A DNA stretch of 64,000 nt, from positions 1 through 64,000 of the forward strand of contig NZ_BOMG01000061.1 of assembly GCF_016862075.1 (NCBI RefSeq). Direction: 5' to 3'. This DNA comes from Actinoplanes couchii. Lineage in GTDB: Bacteria > Actinomycetota > Actinomycetes > Mycobacteriales > Micromonosporaceae. Positions 35,567-42,822 of this stretch are shown piece after piece. The notes under the pieces were generated by a model, which searched no databases, was not told where the DNA came from, and was given only the letters and a program-made list of their open reading frames with translations. Position numbers and translations under genes: made by a program. Within the stretch, counting starts at the first letter, position 1; the number at the start of each line of letters is the position of its first letter.

Positions 35567-36463
35567 TCAAACCGTGCGGGCCAGGCCCTCGATCGTCTCC
35601 TCGAAGTCCCGGATCGCCGCCGGCACCCGGTCGTAGCGGCGGCGCAACAGCAGCATCATCACCGGCGGCACCTCCTCGGCCAGCGGCCGCGCGGTGATCA
35701 CCCCGGCCGTCTCCAGGGGGTCGCCGAGGATGCTGTAGTCCGGCAGGATCGTCGGCCCCGACCCGCTCGCCACCAGGGTCTTGCCCATCTCGGCGCCGTC
35801 GGTGGCGAACGTCTCCGGCGGCGGCGCGTCCCCGAACAGCCGCTGCGCCAGCCGGTGCATCAGATAACCCGGCCGCATCGCCACGAACGGCCGCCCGCGC
35901 AGATCGCCGACACTGATCGCCGCCCGCGCAGCCAGCGGATCGTCGGCGCGGACACACACCCGGGGAGTCCCGTGCAGCAGCACCGTCCGGTGCAGGGCGG
36001 CCGGGATGTCGTCACCGGGGAACACGTTGACCAGCCCGACGTCGAGGCGGCCCTCCAGGAGCCGCTCCTCGATCTCGGCCTGCAGCAGGGTCGCCACGTC
36101 CACGGTGGTGCTCGGATGGCCGGTGCCGAACTCGCGTACCGCCGGGACCAGCAGTTTCGACGTGCCGGCGTTCACCGTGCCGACCCGGATCGCCCGGTTC
36201 GCCTGCCCGTGGTCCCCGGCTGTCGCCTTCAGCCGGGCCACCCCGGCCAGGATCTCCGCCACCAGCGGCAGCAGATCCCGGCCCTCCCGGCTCACCCGCG
36301 CCCCGGACCGGTGCCGCTCCAGCAGCGGCACACCCAGCTCCCGCTCCAGCGCGCTGATGCCCTCGCTGAGCGCCGACTGCGACACGTGCAGCTGGTCCCC
36401 GGCCCGGCGCAACGAGCCGTGCCGGATCACCGCCATCAGGTATTCCAGCTGCTCGAACCGCAC
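35567..36463 (-). CDS. LysR-family regulator, probable control of sulfonate use
   Basis: The 298-residue protein has the LysR helix-turn-helix (LEYLMAVIRHGSLRRAG, HVSQSALSEGISALERELG) and a CysB-like two-lobed effector domain. It lies just upstream of and codirectional with the ssu operon, 98 bp from ssuD, and 10 bp downstream of the sensor kinase gene. Regulation of ssu genes is the simplest reading. Confidence 0.88.
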   Translation of the reverse strand: MRFEQLEYLMAVIRHGSLRRAGDQLHVSQSALSEGISALERELGVPLLERHRSGARVSREGRDLLPLVAEILAGVARLKATAGDHGQANRAIRVGTVNAGTSKLLVPAVREFGTGHPSTTVDVATLLQAEIEERLLEGRLDVGLVNVFPGDDIPAALHRTVLLHGTPRVCVRADDPLAARAAISVGDLRGRPFVAMRPGYLMHRLAQRLFGDAPPPETFATDGAEMGKTLVASGSGPTILPDYSILGDPLETAGVITARPLAEEVPPVMMLLLRRRYDRVPAAIRDFEETIEGLARTV

Positions 36464-36473
36464 AGGAGCGAGA

Positions 36474-39017
36474 CTACGCGGGAATGGTCAATACGAAGAT
36501 CGACCCCTGTTCCGGCGCCGGTTCCCAGTGCATGTCGCCGCCGTTCGCCCGCGCCAGCTCCCGCACGATGAACAGGCCCAGCCCGGTGCCGCTGACCGTC
36601 CGCGCCGTCGCCCGGGCCCGGCTGAACCGCTCGAACAGGTGCGGGCGCAACTCCGCCGGCACCCCCGGCCCGTGGTCCTCCACCGCGATCCGCACCGTGT
36701 CACCGTCCGCCCGCGCGGTGATCGAGGTGGCGCCCCCGCCGTACTTGCGCGCGTTCGACAGCAGATTCGTCAGGATCTGCGTCAGATGACCCGGCTGCAC
36801 CGACGCGGTCAGCCCCGCCGGGCAGTCCAGCACCGTCGTCACACTGTTGCTGTTGGCCCGCGCCAGCTCCAGGTACCCGGCCACCGGCACCGTCTCCGGC
36901 GTCGCGGTGATCCGCCCGGCGTCCAGCGCCACCAGCGTCAGCACCTCCCGCACAATCCCGTCGATCAGGTGCGCGTTGCGGTCGATCGCGTCCATCATGT
37001 CGAGCTGCCGGGCCGCCGGCAGCGAATCCCAGCCGTCGATCAGCGTCTCGGTGTACCCCAGGATCGACGTCAGCGGGTTGCCGATCTCGTGCCCCAGCAT
37101 CCCCATCAGATCCTGCTTCAGCCGGTTCGTGTTCTCCAGCTCCCGGTTGCGGTCGGCCAGATCGGCGGTCGCCGCGTCCCGGGCCGCCTCGGCCGCCATC
37201 CGGTCACTGATGTCCTGGAACAGACACACGAACCGCTCCGGGCGCCCGCTCTCGTCCCGGATCGCCGACACCGTCGTCGACACGTCGAGCAGGCTCCCGT
37301 CGGCCCGGATCACCTGCCCCTGCATCTGGTACGAGTCGGCCTGCCCCGTCACCAGCGCGGCCAGCTCCCGGTTGCGCGCTAGCCGGGTCTCCGCCGTCAG
37401 ATGACCCGCGACCGTCGTGCCCACCAGCGCGTCACCCGGGTACCCGAGCATCGCCGCGAACGCCGGATTGACCTCCTGGATCACGTCGTCGGCGCCCCGG
37501 ATGATCTGACCCGTCGCCGAATGCGCGAACTGCGACCGGAACCGCCGCTCACTGTCGCGCAACGCCTGCTCGGCCGCCCGCCGCGCGGTGATGTCGGTGT
37601 CGATCGACAGCACCGCCACCGGGCTGCCGTCCGCGTCCCGCTGCAGGGCCTTGCGCGACAGTACGGTCACCCGCCGCCCGTCCGCACGCCGGTGCTCCAG
37701 CTCCCCGGCCCACACGTCCCGCCCGTACAACGCCGCCGCGATCGACTCCCGGGTGCAGTCACCGGCCCAGATCGTACCCAGCAACCGGTCCATGTCGTGC
37801 CCGGCCGCGTCCTGCAGCGCCCATCCGTAGACCCGTTCGGCCGCCGGATTCCAGTACGTGATCCGGCCGTCCAGATCCCGCACCACCACCGCGTCCTGGG
37901 TCAGATCCAGCAGCTGGGCCCGCTGCAGCAACTCCTGCTCACCGGCCTTCAGCGCGGACACCGCCTCGGTGGCCCGGCCCAGCGCCCGCTCCCGGTGCGC
38001 CGCGTCGTCGGCATGCCGCAACGCACCGGTCAGCGCGTCCGCCAGCAGCGTCAACTGCTCGGTGTCGGCGTCGTCGAACGCCAGCGGCCGGGAACTGGAC
38101 ACCCCGAGCGTCCCGAACACCCGCCCGCCGTCCAGCAGCGGGGCGATCACAATCGACCGTACGTCGGCGGCGATGCTGCTGCCGTGATCCACCCGGTCGT
38201 CGGCCACGGTGTCGTCGCACCGCACCGTCGTCCCCGACGTGACCACCCGCCCGGCCAGCGACGACGCGATCCCCACCCGGGCCCGGCCGTGCCCGCCGAG
38301 CGCCCCGGCAGTGGCCACCACCAGCAGATCCTCGCCGTCCACCAGGCCGATCAGCGCGCCCTCGGCACCCGGCAGCGCCTCCATCGCCCGGCGCACGATC
38401 AGGTCCAGGGCGGTGTCCCGGTCGGCGGCGGCCGCCGCCACCTCCCGCTGGACGGCGATGATCGTCCGCAGCCGCTCGGTCTCCCCGGGCCGGGGCATCG
38501 TGCCGTCCGGCGACAACCGGGTGGCGATCTCCGCCTCGATCGCCGCGGCCAGCTCGCCGACCACCGACAGCTCCTCGGTCGACCACACCCGCGGCCGGTG
38601 GTCGATCACGCAGAACGACCCCAGCGTCTGCCCCCGCGGCGCCCGGATCGGGAACCCCGCGTAGGCGACGATCCCGATGTCGTCGATCGCCGGATCGTCG
38701 CGGACCCGCCAGTCCTCCCGGGCGTCCGTGACGATCAGCGGGACGTCGGAGGCCACCACCTGCCGGCAGAACGAATGCGACCGCGGCGTGCCACCCGCCC
38801 ACGGCTCCGGCAGGCCCACCGCGCTCGGGAACACCTGCCGGTCCTCGTCCACCATCGAGATCATCGCCACCGGGGCCCGGACCAGGCGGGCGGCCAGCCC
38901 GGTCAGCCGGTCCAGCACCGCACCGGCGTTCTCGTCGAGCAGCCCGGTGGCCCGCAGCACCCGCAGCCGCCCCGGGTCGCCGAGCGCCTCGCCGGACAGC
39001 GGACTCACCATGGTCAT
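36474..39017 (-). CDS. GAF-GAF-PAS-PAS sensor histidine kinase
   Basis: The 847-residue cytoplasmic kinase has two GAF-like domains (about 30-165 and 185-340), two PAS domains with PAC motifs (about 360-480 and 485-610), HisKA with phospho-acceptor H643 in GHEIGNPL, and a HATPase with N, G1 and G2 boxes ending at 847. There are no membrane helices and no receiver domain. It starts 25 bp after the SpoIIE-like phosphatase gene ends, so the two are probably cotranscribed and may share a signalling path. Confidence 0.9.
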   Translation of the reverse strand: MTMVSPLSGEALGDPGRLRVLRATGLLDENAGAVLDRLTGLAARLVRAPVAMISMVDEDRQVFPSAVGLPEPWAGGTPRSHSFCRQVVASDVPLIVTDAREDWRVRDDPAIDDIGIVAYAGFPIRAPRGQTLGSFCVIDHRPRVWSTEELSVVGELAAAIEAEIATRLSPDGTMPRPGETERLRTIIAVQREVAAAAADRDTALDLIVRRAMEALPGAEGALIGLVDGEDLLVVATAGALGGHGRARVGIASSLAGRVVTSGTTVRCDDTVADDRVDHGSSIAADVRSIVIAPLLDGGRVFGTLGVSSSRPLAFDDADTEQLTLLADALTGALRHADDAAHRERALGRATEAVSALKAGEQELLQRAQLLDLTQDAVVVRDLDGRITYWNPAAERVYGWALQDAAGHDMDRLLGTIWAGDCTRESIAAALYGRDVWAGELEHRRADGRRVTVLSRKALQRDADGSPVAVLSIDTDITARRAAEQALRDSERRFRSQFAHSATGQIIRGADDVIQEVNPAFAAMLGYPGDALVGTTVAGHLTAETRLARNRELAALVTGQADSYQMQGQVIRADGSLLDVSTTVSAIRDESGRPERFVCLFQDISDRMAAEAARDAATADLADRNRELENTNRLKQDLMGMLGHEIGNPLTSILGYTETLIDGWDSLPAARQLDMMDAIDRNAHLIDGIVREVLTLVALDAGRITATPETVPVAGYLELARANSNSVTTVLDCPAGLTASVQPGHLTQILTNLLSNARKYGGGATSITARADGDTVRIAVEDHGPGVPAELRPHLFERFSRARATARTVSGTGLGLFIVRELARANGGDMHWEPAPEQGSIFVLTIPA

Positions 39018-39042
39018 CCCATCGACCGCCCGGGCCGGGGAC

Positions 39043-40632
39043 TTAAAGATCCGCCACCCGGACGGCCAGCAGCACGATGTCGTCGTCGGCGCCGGTGCTG
39101 AACGTGTCGAGCAGGTGGTCGCAGATCCCCTCCGGGTCCAGGTGCTGCCGGCCGGTCAGCTCCGTGGTCAGCCGCCGCAGGCTCTCGTCCAGGCCGGTAC
39201 CGCGCCGTTCGATCAGGCCGTCGGTGTAGAACACCACCGTCGCGCCCGGCTCCAGCACCACCGTGTGGTCGTCGCGGGGCCGCAGCCGCCGGATCCCGAG
39301 CAGCGGCGCCGGCTCCCCGGTCAGCAGCGTCGCCGTCCCGTCCGGGCGCAGCAGGGCCGGCGGCGGATGCCCGGCGTTCGACAGGCGCAGCGTCCACCGG
39401 TCCACGAACTGGGCGATCACCGCGGTGGCCATCGTGTCCACCCCCAGCGACGTCATCGCGCCGTCCAGCCCCGCGAGGATCCGCGACGGCGGGCTCTGCA
39501 CGGTGACGGCGATCCCGCGCAGCACGTTGCGCAGCTGGGCCATCGCCGCGGCGGCGTGCCGGTCATGCCCGGTGACATCCCCGACGACCAGGGTGAGAGT
39601 GCCGTCCGGCAGCACGAACGAGTCGTACCAGTCCCCGCCGATGTGCGCCTGCGCCACCGCCGAGTGGTACCGCACCGCCACCTTCTGATGCTCGGTCCGC
39701 CGCGGCGGGGTGAGCAGGCTGCGCTGCAACGTCTCGGACATCTCCCGCTCCATCCGGGCCAGGCGCTGTTCGGCCTGCCGGATCCGGACCCGGTCGAACG
39801 CCTGCGTGAGCGTGCCCGCGACCAGCCGGACGAACGCCAGGTAGGCGTCGTCGGCCGCCAGATGGGGACTGGGCCGGACCACCAGAACCCCACCACTCCC
39901 CGGCAGGGGCTCCCGAATCACCCGCGTCTCGCTCTCCCGGCCCGCGATCTCCTGGCCTCCGGCTGGTTGACCTCCGGCTGTTTCATCCCCGGTCTGATCC
40001 AGTTCCGTTGCTTGTTCGCTGGTGCCGGTCAGGTCCAGTTCGACGGTGGTGAAGTCGTTGGATGCGGCCCGGAGGACCGGCAGCGCCCGCTCGATCAGCC
40101 CGTCCGGCTCGGAGGCGGTACCGAGCGCCTCGGTGAGCCGGTGCAGCAGCCGAAGCCGCCGATTACCGAGAACCTGCTCGGTGGTCTCCGAAGCGATGTC
40201 GATGACCCCTTCGATCCCACCGGTGTCGTTGGTGACCGCCGAGTAGGAGAAGGTGAAGTAGGTCTCCTCGAGAAACCCGTGCCGATCCATCAACAGCCGA
40301 AGATCACTGACCCAGGTGGCCCCGTCCCCACCGGAAACCGACCGCAACATCGGCCCGATGGTCTCCCAGATCTCCGGAAACACCTGCCGCGCCGGACGAC
40401 CGAGCGCAGCCGGATGCTTGTCCCCGATCATCGGCACATAGGCCTCGTTGTAGACCAGAACATGCTCCGGCCCCCATAGAAGCGTCACCGGAAACCGCGT
40501 CTGCAGAGCGGTGGTGACCGCCATCCGCAACGTGGGACTCCAGCCGTCCATGTCCCCGAGCGGGGTGGCCGCCCAGTCCACCGACGCATAGGCGCCACTC
40601 AACGACCCGGCGCCCGCCAACACATCCCGCAC
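39043..40632 (-). CDS. PAS/GAF SpoIIE-type PP2C serine phosphatase
   Basis: The 529-residue protein has an N-terminal PAS-like domain (about 30-160), a GAF-like middle (about 165-300) interrupted by a Gln/Gly/Thr-rich linker, and a C-terminal SpoIIE domain (about 315-529) with AHIGGDWYDSF, VVGDVTGHD, VFYTDGLIE and ADDDIVLLAVR, the metal-binding aspartates. It probably dephosphorylates STAS anti-anti-sigma proteins; two STAS proteins are encoded in the window. Confidence 0.9.
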   Translation of the reverse strand: MRDVLAGAGSLSGAYASVDWAATPLGDMDGWSPTLRMAVTTALQTRFPVTLLWGPEHVLVYNEAYVPMIGDKHPAALGRPARQVFPEIWETIGPMLRSVSGGDGATWVSDLRLLMDRHGFLEETYFTFSYSAVTNDTGGIEGVIDIASETTEQVLGNRRLRLLHRLTEALGTASEPDGLIERALPVLRAASNDFTTVELDLTGTSEQATELDQTGDETAGGQPAGGQEIAGRESETRVIREPLPGSGGVLVVRPSPHLAADDAYLAFVRLVAGTLTQAFDRVRIRQAEQRLARMEREMSETLQRSLLTPPRRTEHQKVAVRYHSAVAQAHIGGDWYDSFVLPDGTLTLVVGDVTGHDRHAAAAMAQLRNVLRGIAVTVQSPPSRILAGLDGAMTSLGVDTMATAVIAQFVDRWTLRLSNAGHPPPALLRPDGTATLLTGEPAPLLGIRRLRPRDDHTVVLEPGATVVFYTDGLIERRGTGLDESLRRLTTELTGRQHLDPEGICDHLLDTFSTGADDDIVLLAVRVADL

Positions 40633-40675
40633 CCGCGCACTCTAGACCGCACCCCACCCCCATCCACTCCACGCA

Positions 40676-40800
40676 CCGACTTCGCAGTCGATCTCGCTGC
40701 CTCTGCTCAACCCCACATACCGACTTCGCAGTCGATCTCGCTGTCTCTGCCTCTCCCTCTCCCGCGCGCCGGCTTCGCGGTCGATCTCGCTGTCTCTGCT
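40676..40800. repeat. three spaced copies of a 31-bp repeat with an internal hairpin
   Basis: Copies begin at 40676, 40720 and 40769. The first two contain CGACT-TCGC-AGTCG, a five-base-pair stem with a stable TCGC loop; the third is partly degenerate. All continue into CGATCTCGCTG and CTCTGC. They fill the space upstream of the SpoIIE-like gene (start 40632), in its 5' region, where no gene was found. Confidence 0.8.
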
Positions 40801-40836
40801 TGTGTCGTGCTCGGTTGCGGGTTCGCCCCTGCCCTT

Positions 40837-40878
40837 TGACTCGGGCCCCTTGGCGTCTTGACTCGGGCCCTTGGCGTC
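40837..40878. repeat. 21-22-bp direct repeat
   Basis: TTGACTCGGGCCCCTTGGCG occurs at 40837 and again, one C shorter, at 40858, head to tail. The intergenic stretch 40633-41064 holds this, the hairpin repeats and the operator pair, and no convincing gene. Confidence 0.75.
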
Positions 40879-40991
40879 GATCTTTTGCCGGTGAGCCACG
40901 GCGGTTCCGGCCAGCATCGCCGTCGAGTCGAGGGCTTTCAGCCCAGCCTCCTAGGAAGCAGAGGCAATGCGACTCCGCACACAGTGGCCTT

Positions 40992-41043
40992 TTGATTCGA
41001 ATTCGAAGCGTGCTACGGTTGGCATATGCTTCGAGTTCGAAGC
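40992..41043 (+). promoter_or_regulatory. promoter with two 16-bp palindromic operators
   Basis: Near-palindromes built from TTCGAA occur at 40994-41009 and 41028-41043, each one mismatch from perfect (consensus GMTTCGARTTCGAAGC). TTGATT at 40992-40997 and TACGGT at 41014-41019 with a 16-bp gap could be -35 and -10. The first operator overlaps the -35 and the second lies just past the -10, a layout for repression of the oxidoreductase gene. Confidence 0.6.
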
Positions 41044-41064
41044 AGTGACGAGATGAGGCGTGTG

Positions 41065-42084
41065 ATGAAGGCAGTGCGATTCCATGAGTTCGGGGAGCCC
41101 GGCGTTCTGCGTTACGAGGACGTGGAGGTGCCCGTTCCGGCGGCCGGTGAGGTTCGGGTCAGGGTGGCGGCTACCTCGTTCAACCCGATCGACGGCAACA
41201 TTCGGGCCGGGTTCATGCAGGGGCCGTTCCCGGTCCGGTTGCCGCACACGCCGGGTGTCGACGTCGCCGGGACGGTCGACTCGCTGGGGGAGCGAGTGAC
41301 CGGGTTCGACGCCGGTGCCGAGGTCATCGCCTTCTTGCCGATGGCGGGCACCGGTGCCTCCGCGGAGTACGCGATCGTCCCCGCCGAGATCCTGGCCCCG
41401 GCACCCCGGAGCATCCCGCTGGCCGACGCCGCCGCGCTGCCGGCCGTGGGCTTGACCGCCTGGCAGGCGCTGTTCGACCACGCGAAGCTGTCGTTCGGTC
41501 AGCGTGTGCTGATCACCGGTGCGGGCGGCGCAGTCGGCGAGTACGCGGTACAGCTGACCCGGCGTGCCGGCGCCCACGTGATCGCCACGACCGGCCCGAC
41601 CAGCAGCGATCGGGCGACCAGCCCGACCAGCGGCGATCAGGCGACCGACCTGACCAACGGCGATCAGGCGACCAGCCCGACCAACGGCGATCAGGCGACC
41701 AGCCCGACCAGCGGTGACCGTGCCCGCGAGTCGGGTGCCGCCGAGGTGTACGGCCCCGGCATCCCCGCCCTGTCGTCGCTGGTCGACGTCGTGGTGAATC
41801 TCGCCCCGGTGGACCAGGAGGAACTGGCCGGTCTGGTCGCCGTGATCCGGGACGGCGGTGTCCTGGTCAACGCGGCAGTGTGGATGCCCGCTCCCTCCGA
41901 CGAGGCGCGGGGCGTGCGCGGGATCGACATGTACGTCCGCAGCGACCGCGAGCAACTGACCCGACTGTCGGCACTGGTGGACGACGGCGATCTGCGCGTC
42001 CGGGTGACCGGCCGCGTGCCGTTGGCCGACCTGCAGTCGGTCCACACCCGGGCATCGTCCGGCAAGGTGGTGATCGTGCCCTGA
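41065..42084 (+). CDS. zinc-type alcohol dehydrogenase-like NADPH:quinone oxidoreductase
   Basis: The 339-residue protein has the quinone-oxidoreductase layout: GroES-like N-terminal part (MKAVRFHEFGEPGVL, TSFNPIDGNIRAG, PGVDVAGTV) and Rossmann half (VLITGAGGAVGEYAVQL). No structural zinc cysteines are present, as in the quinone reductase branch. After the second Rossmann strand the loop is expanded by four extra nine-residue repeats (ATSPTSGDQ type). ATG 41065 has GAGG six bases upstream. The MarR gene following at 42171 is the likely repressor. Confidence 0.85.
   Translation: MKAVRFHEFGEPGVLRYEDVEVPVPAAGEVRVRVAATSFNPIDGNIRAGFMQGPFPVRLPHTPGVDVAGTVDSLGERVTGFDAGAEVIAFLPMAGTGASAEYAIVPAEILAPAPRSIPLADAAALPAVGLTAWQALFDHAKLSFGQRVLITGAGGAVGEYAVQLTRRAGAHVIATTGPTSSDRATSPTSGDQATDLTNGDQATSPTNGDQATSPTSGDRARESGAAEVYGPGIPALSSLVDVVVNLAPVDQEELAGLVAVIRDGGVLVNAAVWMPAPSDEARGVRGIDMYVRSDREQLTRLSALVDDGDLRVRVTGRVPLADLQSVHTRASSGKVVIVP
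41587..41721 (+). repeat. 27-bp in-frame tandem repeat, five copies, inside the oxidoreductase gene
   Basis: One degenerate copy (41587-41613) and four close copies (41614-41721) each encode nine residues of the form ATSPTSGDQ. They lie in the loop that normally contacts the 2'-phosphate of NADPH. Length is a multiple of three, so the frame is kept. Confidence 0.9.
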
Positions 42085-42170
42085 CCCGCAAGAGTGGGCT
42101 GGCCCACGAGAGTGCGCCGGTCGGCGGCGGAGAGCCGGTCCGGGAAACCATGCTGACTAGGATCGGCACG

Positions 42171-42677
42171 GTGAGTGAACCGACACCCGGCCTGAGCGGC
42201 GAGCAACTCGGCGCGTATTTCTCCTTGATGGAGGTCAGCAGCTTCCTGCAGTACGCGGTGGAGGATCAGTTGCGGGCCGACGGCGACCTCAGTTACGTGC
42301 AGTTCCAGATTCTGGCCCGGCTGGTCGACGCGCCCGACGGCAGGTTGCGGATGACCGATCTTGCCGATGGTCTGGTCTACAGCCGCAGTGGCCTGACCTA
42401 CCAGGCGGGTCTGCTCGACAAGCGGGGTCTGATCACCCGGTCGCCGTCGCCGGATGACGAGCGCAGCGTGATCGTGTCGGTGACTGGTGCGGGGCGGGAC
42501 GTGATTGCGCTGGTGATGCCGGGGCACGTGGCGGGGGTGCGGCGGCTGCTGTTCGACGCCATGGCCGATAGTGATCTGGCTGCGCTCGGTGGTGTGCTGG
42601 GGCGGGTGCGGGATCACATGCGCGCGGTGCCGCCCCGGTCGGCGAAGCCGCGCGCCAAACGTACCCGCGGCAATTAA
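42171..42677 (+). CDS. MarR-family transcriptional regulator
   Basis: The 168-residue protein has the MarR winged helix (LRMTDLADGLVYSRSGLTYQ, wing RSPSPDDERSVIVSVTGAG). GTG 42171 has AGGA eight bases upstream; ATG 42150 would add seven residues. It lies 86 bp after the oxidoreductase gene in the same direction and probably binds the TTCGAA palindromes upstream of it. Confidence 0.87.
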   Translation: MSEPTPGLSGEQLGAYFSLMEVSSFLQYAVEDQLRADGDLSYVQFQILARLVDAPDGRLRMTDLADGLVYSRSGLTYQAGLLDKRGLITRSPSPDDERSVIVSVTGAGRDVIALVMPGHVAGVRRLLFDAMADSDLAALGGVLGRVRDHMRAVPPRSAKPRAKRTRGN

Positions 42678-42715
42678 AGGTCTTTTGTCGTTTTTTAGTG
42701 CGATATGGTGGGCTG

Positions 42716-42816
42716 GTGGGTGTCCAGCATGCTGACTTCTGCCCGCCCGGCACGGTGTTTTTTGATCGTGCCGGTGGTGGCGGCGCGGCCGAGTTCGCCC
42801 GGCCGGTGCCCGGCCG
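42716..42816 (+). pseudogene. out-of-frame N-terminal segment of the class III lanthipeptide synthetase
   Basis: Reading from GTG 42716 gives VGVQHADFCPPGTVFFDRAG and then AEFARPVPG, the usual start of class III synthetases. It then runs out of frame with the main gene at the 11-bp duplication 42801-42822. Deleting one 11-bp copy joins it to the downstream frame as FARPVPGGWREIVDG, an ideal continuation. It is therefore the real N terminus, now separated from the body. Confidence 0.7.
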
Positions 42817-42822
42817 GTGCCC
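42801..42822 (+). repeat. 11-bp tandem duplication causing a frameshift
   Basis: GGCCGGTGCCC occurs twice in direct succession at 42801-42811 and 42812-42822. Because 11 is not a multiple of three it shifts the reading frame of the lanthipeptide synthetase gene. A GTG inside the second copy (42817) opens the downstream frame. Confidence 0.9.

Noticed and set aside
40676..40800. The spaced repeats as a CRISPR array
   Set aside because: Only three copies, unit and spacer sequences grade into each other, intervals are uneven and no cas genes are present.
40642..40917. A 91-codon minus-strand frame upstream of the SpoIIE-like gene
   Set aside because: It translates the hairpin repeats into low-complexity Arg/Glu/Asp sequence and has no RBS.
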